From contig JABMDH010000072.1 in assembly GCA_015904075.1 (NCBI GenBank), forward strand, positions 10,620 to 17,923: a stretch of 7,304 nt of DNA. Reading direction: 5' to 3'. Made by a program: the position numbers and the translations under genes. Of this stretch, positions 5,776-7,304 are shown piece after piece. The DNA comes from Nitrospira sp. Its GTDB lineage: Bacteria > Nitrospirota > Nitrospiria > Nitrospirales > Nitrospiraceae. Position 1 is the stretch's first letter, and every line of letters begins with the position of its first letter. The notes beneath the pieces are model-generated. The model was not told the origin of the DNA. It was given only the letters and a program-made list of their open reading frames with translations, and ran no database searches.

Positions 5776-7304
5776 CAGGAGGGCCAGTTCCTCTTTTTTC
5801 TTCCGGTTGGTCCACGACCATTCCGTCAAGAGGCTTTCCCAATACGGCACCGCTTCATCACCGCATGTCGCTCGAACGGCCTGGAAGATTGCCCGGCGTT
5901 CGCTCATCGGCCGGTCCATGAACTCATCTTCCGATAGGGTCTGGGACCAACTGGAAAATGGGGCCGTGTATTGTCCTGATACGAGAAGCTTTAGGGCCGC
6001 GATGCGGACGCTTTCCTCCCCATCAGCCATGAAGGAGATGAGCTTGACGCCGTTGCCGCTTGGGCGGAAGAGACTGATCGCCCGCACGACGTCTTTACGG
6101 ACCTGCGTATCCGGATACCGCACCAGTTTTTCCACCGGTTCGGCGAATTTCGGATTATTCCACTTCATGAGGATCGCGAGAAGGTTGCGGACATAGGTCG
6201 GACGCCGGTCCAACAGCCCTTTAATCAATAGATGGGAGTGGTCTTTCGCCAAGACCGCCAGCGCGTTTGAGGCGATGGTCTGATGCGCGGGTGTGTTCAG
6301 ATTTGCCAGCAGGGAGCAGAGGATCGGCACAGCGTCCGGCGTCATTGCCAGGAGGACGGCGGACAATCCCTCCGTAGGTGCGTCGGGAGTTTGATTGAGG
6401 AACGTCTCGATGGCTTTCACCCGGTCTGCGCGACCGATCCCATGCAGGAGCGAGATGACTTGTTGCTTATGTTCGTCGCTGAGATCCGGACGAATGGTGT
6501 CGGACTCATGGAGCAGGTGCAAAACATGTTCAATGATCGACCATTTTCCTTGGCGAAAGAGCGCGTCCAGGATATCGCCCCAAATACTGAAGAGTTTGGC
6601 CAGCAGCGCCGAAGATTTTTCCGATGCCAGGATGGCAGTCAGCATGTCCATGATGTACAGGAGGCTGTCCCGAGTGCTCTCGTTGTCGATTTCTGCTGCC
6701 AAGGAGGCGAGTTCTTCCTCACTGACTTCATAGCCGACCAGACCGGACTGGAACCGTTTTTTCTGGCCGGCCGGCTCTCCACTGCCTTCCGTTTCCTTCC
6801 CTGCGCGTCCCTTGCGACTGCGTTCCAGGTCCAGCAAGTTTCGAAGCGTCGAATCGGACGAGCTCATGCCCTCGTCGGCTTGTGCGGCTCCGCCCCCATC
6901 GACCGACGACCGTGCGATTTCTTCGGCCGTGACGAGCGACATAGTCGGAAAATTGCGAGCCCACAGGCGAGTCACGATGTCATCATCATCCAGTGTGGGA
7001 TCGGAGCCGCCCCAGAGAGAATCCAGAAAGTAGGCAAGGTCGTCCTCTGTGAGTCCTTGATACAGGGATAATTCCCGGATGCCGTCTGCGTAGAGTTTGA
7101 ACGCGACACTCTCGCTGCCGTTGTCTTTGTCCGCCTCGGATACCACGGACTCTCGAAATAGGAGAGCCGACCGCTGGATAAGAATGGTGAGTTTCAAATA
7201 TGTGGTGAGGTGGCCGGTCAATTCTTGAAAGAGCTGTTGCGAAAACTTTTGGGCTACGGGGTTTGTCGATCCATAGGTTCGGTTTGACTTAGCGGTTTTG
7301 TCGA
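5761..7304 (-). CDS. Second HEAT-repeat gene copy, 3'-truncated and chimeric; 5' end beyond right edge
   Basis: The frame is open from the right edge to TGA 5763-5761 and shows 513 residues. The first 509 correspond to residues 36-544 of the complete HEAT protein with about 32 substitutions (about 93% identity) and no gaps. The final four residues, RAQR, are read from gnd sequence in a shifted frame, and the stop is fortuitous. The last 53 residues of the complete protein, which include the final HEAT repeat and a hydrophilic tail, are missing. The conserved start is off the window; an apparent start near 7221 is internal. Substitutions cluster in the N-terminal module, the Ser/Gly linker and residues about 340-385, whereas residues 419-544 are identical in protein despite about 20 silent DNA changes. 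The coding sequence was thus under selection as a full gene before truncation. No HD-GYP partner follows it here. Whether it makes a stable product is uncertain. Confidence 0.85.
   Translation of the reverse strand, partial: DKTAKSNRTYGSTNPVAQKFSQQLFQELTGHLTTYLKLTILIQRSALLFRESVVSEADKDNGSESVAFKLYADGIRELSLYQGLTEDDLAYFLDSLWGGSDPTLDDDDIVTRLWARNFPTMSLVTAEEIARSSVDGGGAAQADEGMSSSDSTLRNLLDLERSRKGRAGKETEGSGEPAGQKKRFQSGLVGYEVSEEELASLAAEIDNESTRDSLLYIMDMLTAILASEKSSALLAKLFSIWGDILDALFRQGKWSIIEHVLHLLHESDTIRPDLSDEHKQQVISLLHGIGRADRVKAIETFLNQTPDAPTEGLSAVLLAMTPDAVPILCSLLANLNTPAHQTIASNALAVLAKDHSHLLIKGLLDRRPTYVRNLLAILMKWNNPKFAEPVEKLVRYPDTQVRKDVVRAISLFRPSGNGVKLISFMADGEESVRIAALKLLVSGQYTAPFSSWSQTLSEDEFMDRPMSERRAIFQAVRATCGDEAVPYWESLLTEWSWTNRKKKEELALLRAQR
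5770..5783. other. Breakpoint joining gnd interior to HEAT-gene interior
   Basis: Left of this point, codons GCG CTC AAA GAT (minus strand) belong to gnd; right of it, GAA CTG GCC CTC CTG belongs to the HEAT gene. Alignment with the intact HEAT gene is good from the CTG at 5778-5776 and lost at 5775. Only a few bases of microhomology are possible. It is either a real recombination scar or an assembly join. Confidence 0.8.
5776..7304. repeat. Direct repeat, right copy (within truncated HEAT gene)
   Basis: Right partner of the direct repeat whose left copy is 1190-2718. Homology begins between about 5773 and 5778, immediately against the gnd fragment, and is still continuing at the right edge. 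There is no insertion sequence, terminal inverted repeat or target-site duplication at the boundary. Confidence 0.92.

Noticed and set aside
5761..5783. Transposon or insertion-sequence end at the gnd/HEAT junction
   Set aside because: No terminal inverted repeat, target duplication or transposase sequence is present on either side.

Overview
The window is dense, moderately GC-rich bacterial DNA (I estimate mid-to-high 50s % G+C) and contains no RNA gene, CRISPR array, transposase or integrase that I can see. The combination of a HEAT-repeat protein paired with an HD-GYP-type protein, a GDSL/SGNH hydrolase coupled to a thioredoxin-like protein, and oxidative pentose phosphate genes is compatible with a Nitrospira-like organism (Nitrospirota). 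That taxonomic placement is a judgement from general familiarity, not a search result.

Layout from left to right. (1) Positions 1-1015, minus strand: 5' part of an HD-GYP-type phosphodiesterase-like protein that runs off the left edge. (2) 1028-2821, minus: a complete 597-residue HEAT-repeat protein, directly upstream of the HD-GYP gene and separated from it by 12 bases. The two genes share a reading frame and appear to share a diverged N-terminal module. (3) 2822-2994: a divergent promoter region. (4) 2995-3633 and 3630-3962, plus strand: an SGNH hydrolase and a thioredoxin-fold protein with a CGHC active site, overlapping by ATGA. (5) 3979-5523, minus: zwf (glucose-6-phosphate dehydrogenase), convergent with the thioredoxin gene across only 16 bases. 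(6) 5553 to about 5775, minus: the last 73 codons of a 6-phosphogluconate dehydrogenase gene (gnd), cut off abruptly. (7) About 5776-7304, minus: a second copy of the HEAT-repeat gene, missing its last 53 codons and running off the right edge.

The main oddity is the junction near 5775. To its right the sequence repeats 1190-2718 at a constant offset of 4586 bases with no indels and about 92% identity. To its left lies decapitated gnd. Most mismatches are silent, so both HEAT genes were evolving under purifying selection as working genes until recently. The geometry is exactly that of a tandem duplication of a 4586-base unit (1190-5775), but a recombination or deletion between two HEAT loci, or a strain-level misassembly of a metagenomic contig, would look the same inside this window.

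Functionally, the minus-strand HEAT/HD-GYP pair looks like a signalling or scaffold module of unknown output. zwf with gnd represents the oxidative pentose phosphate branch (NADPH and ribulose-5-phosphate supply). As assembled, zwf lies downstream of the truncated HEAT copy and would depend on transcription from it or from a cryptic promoter.
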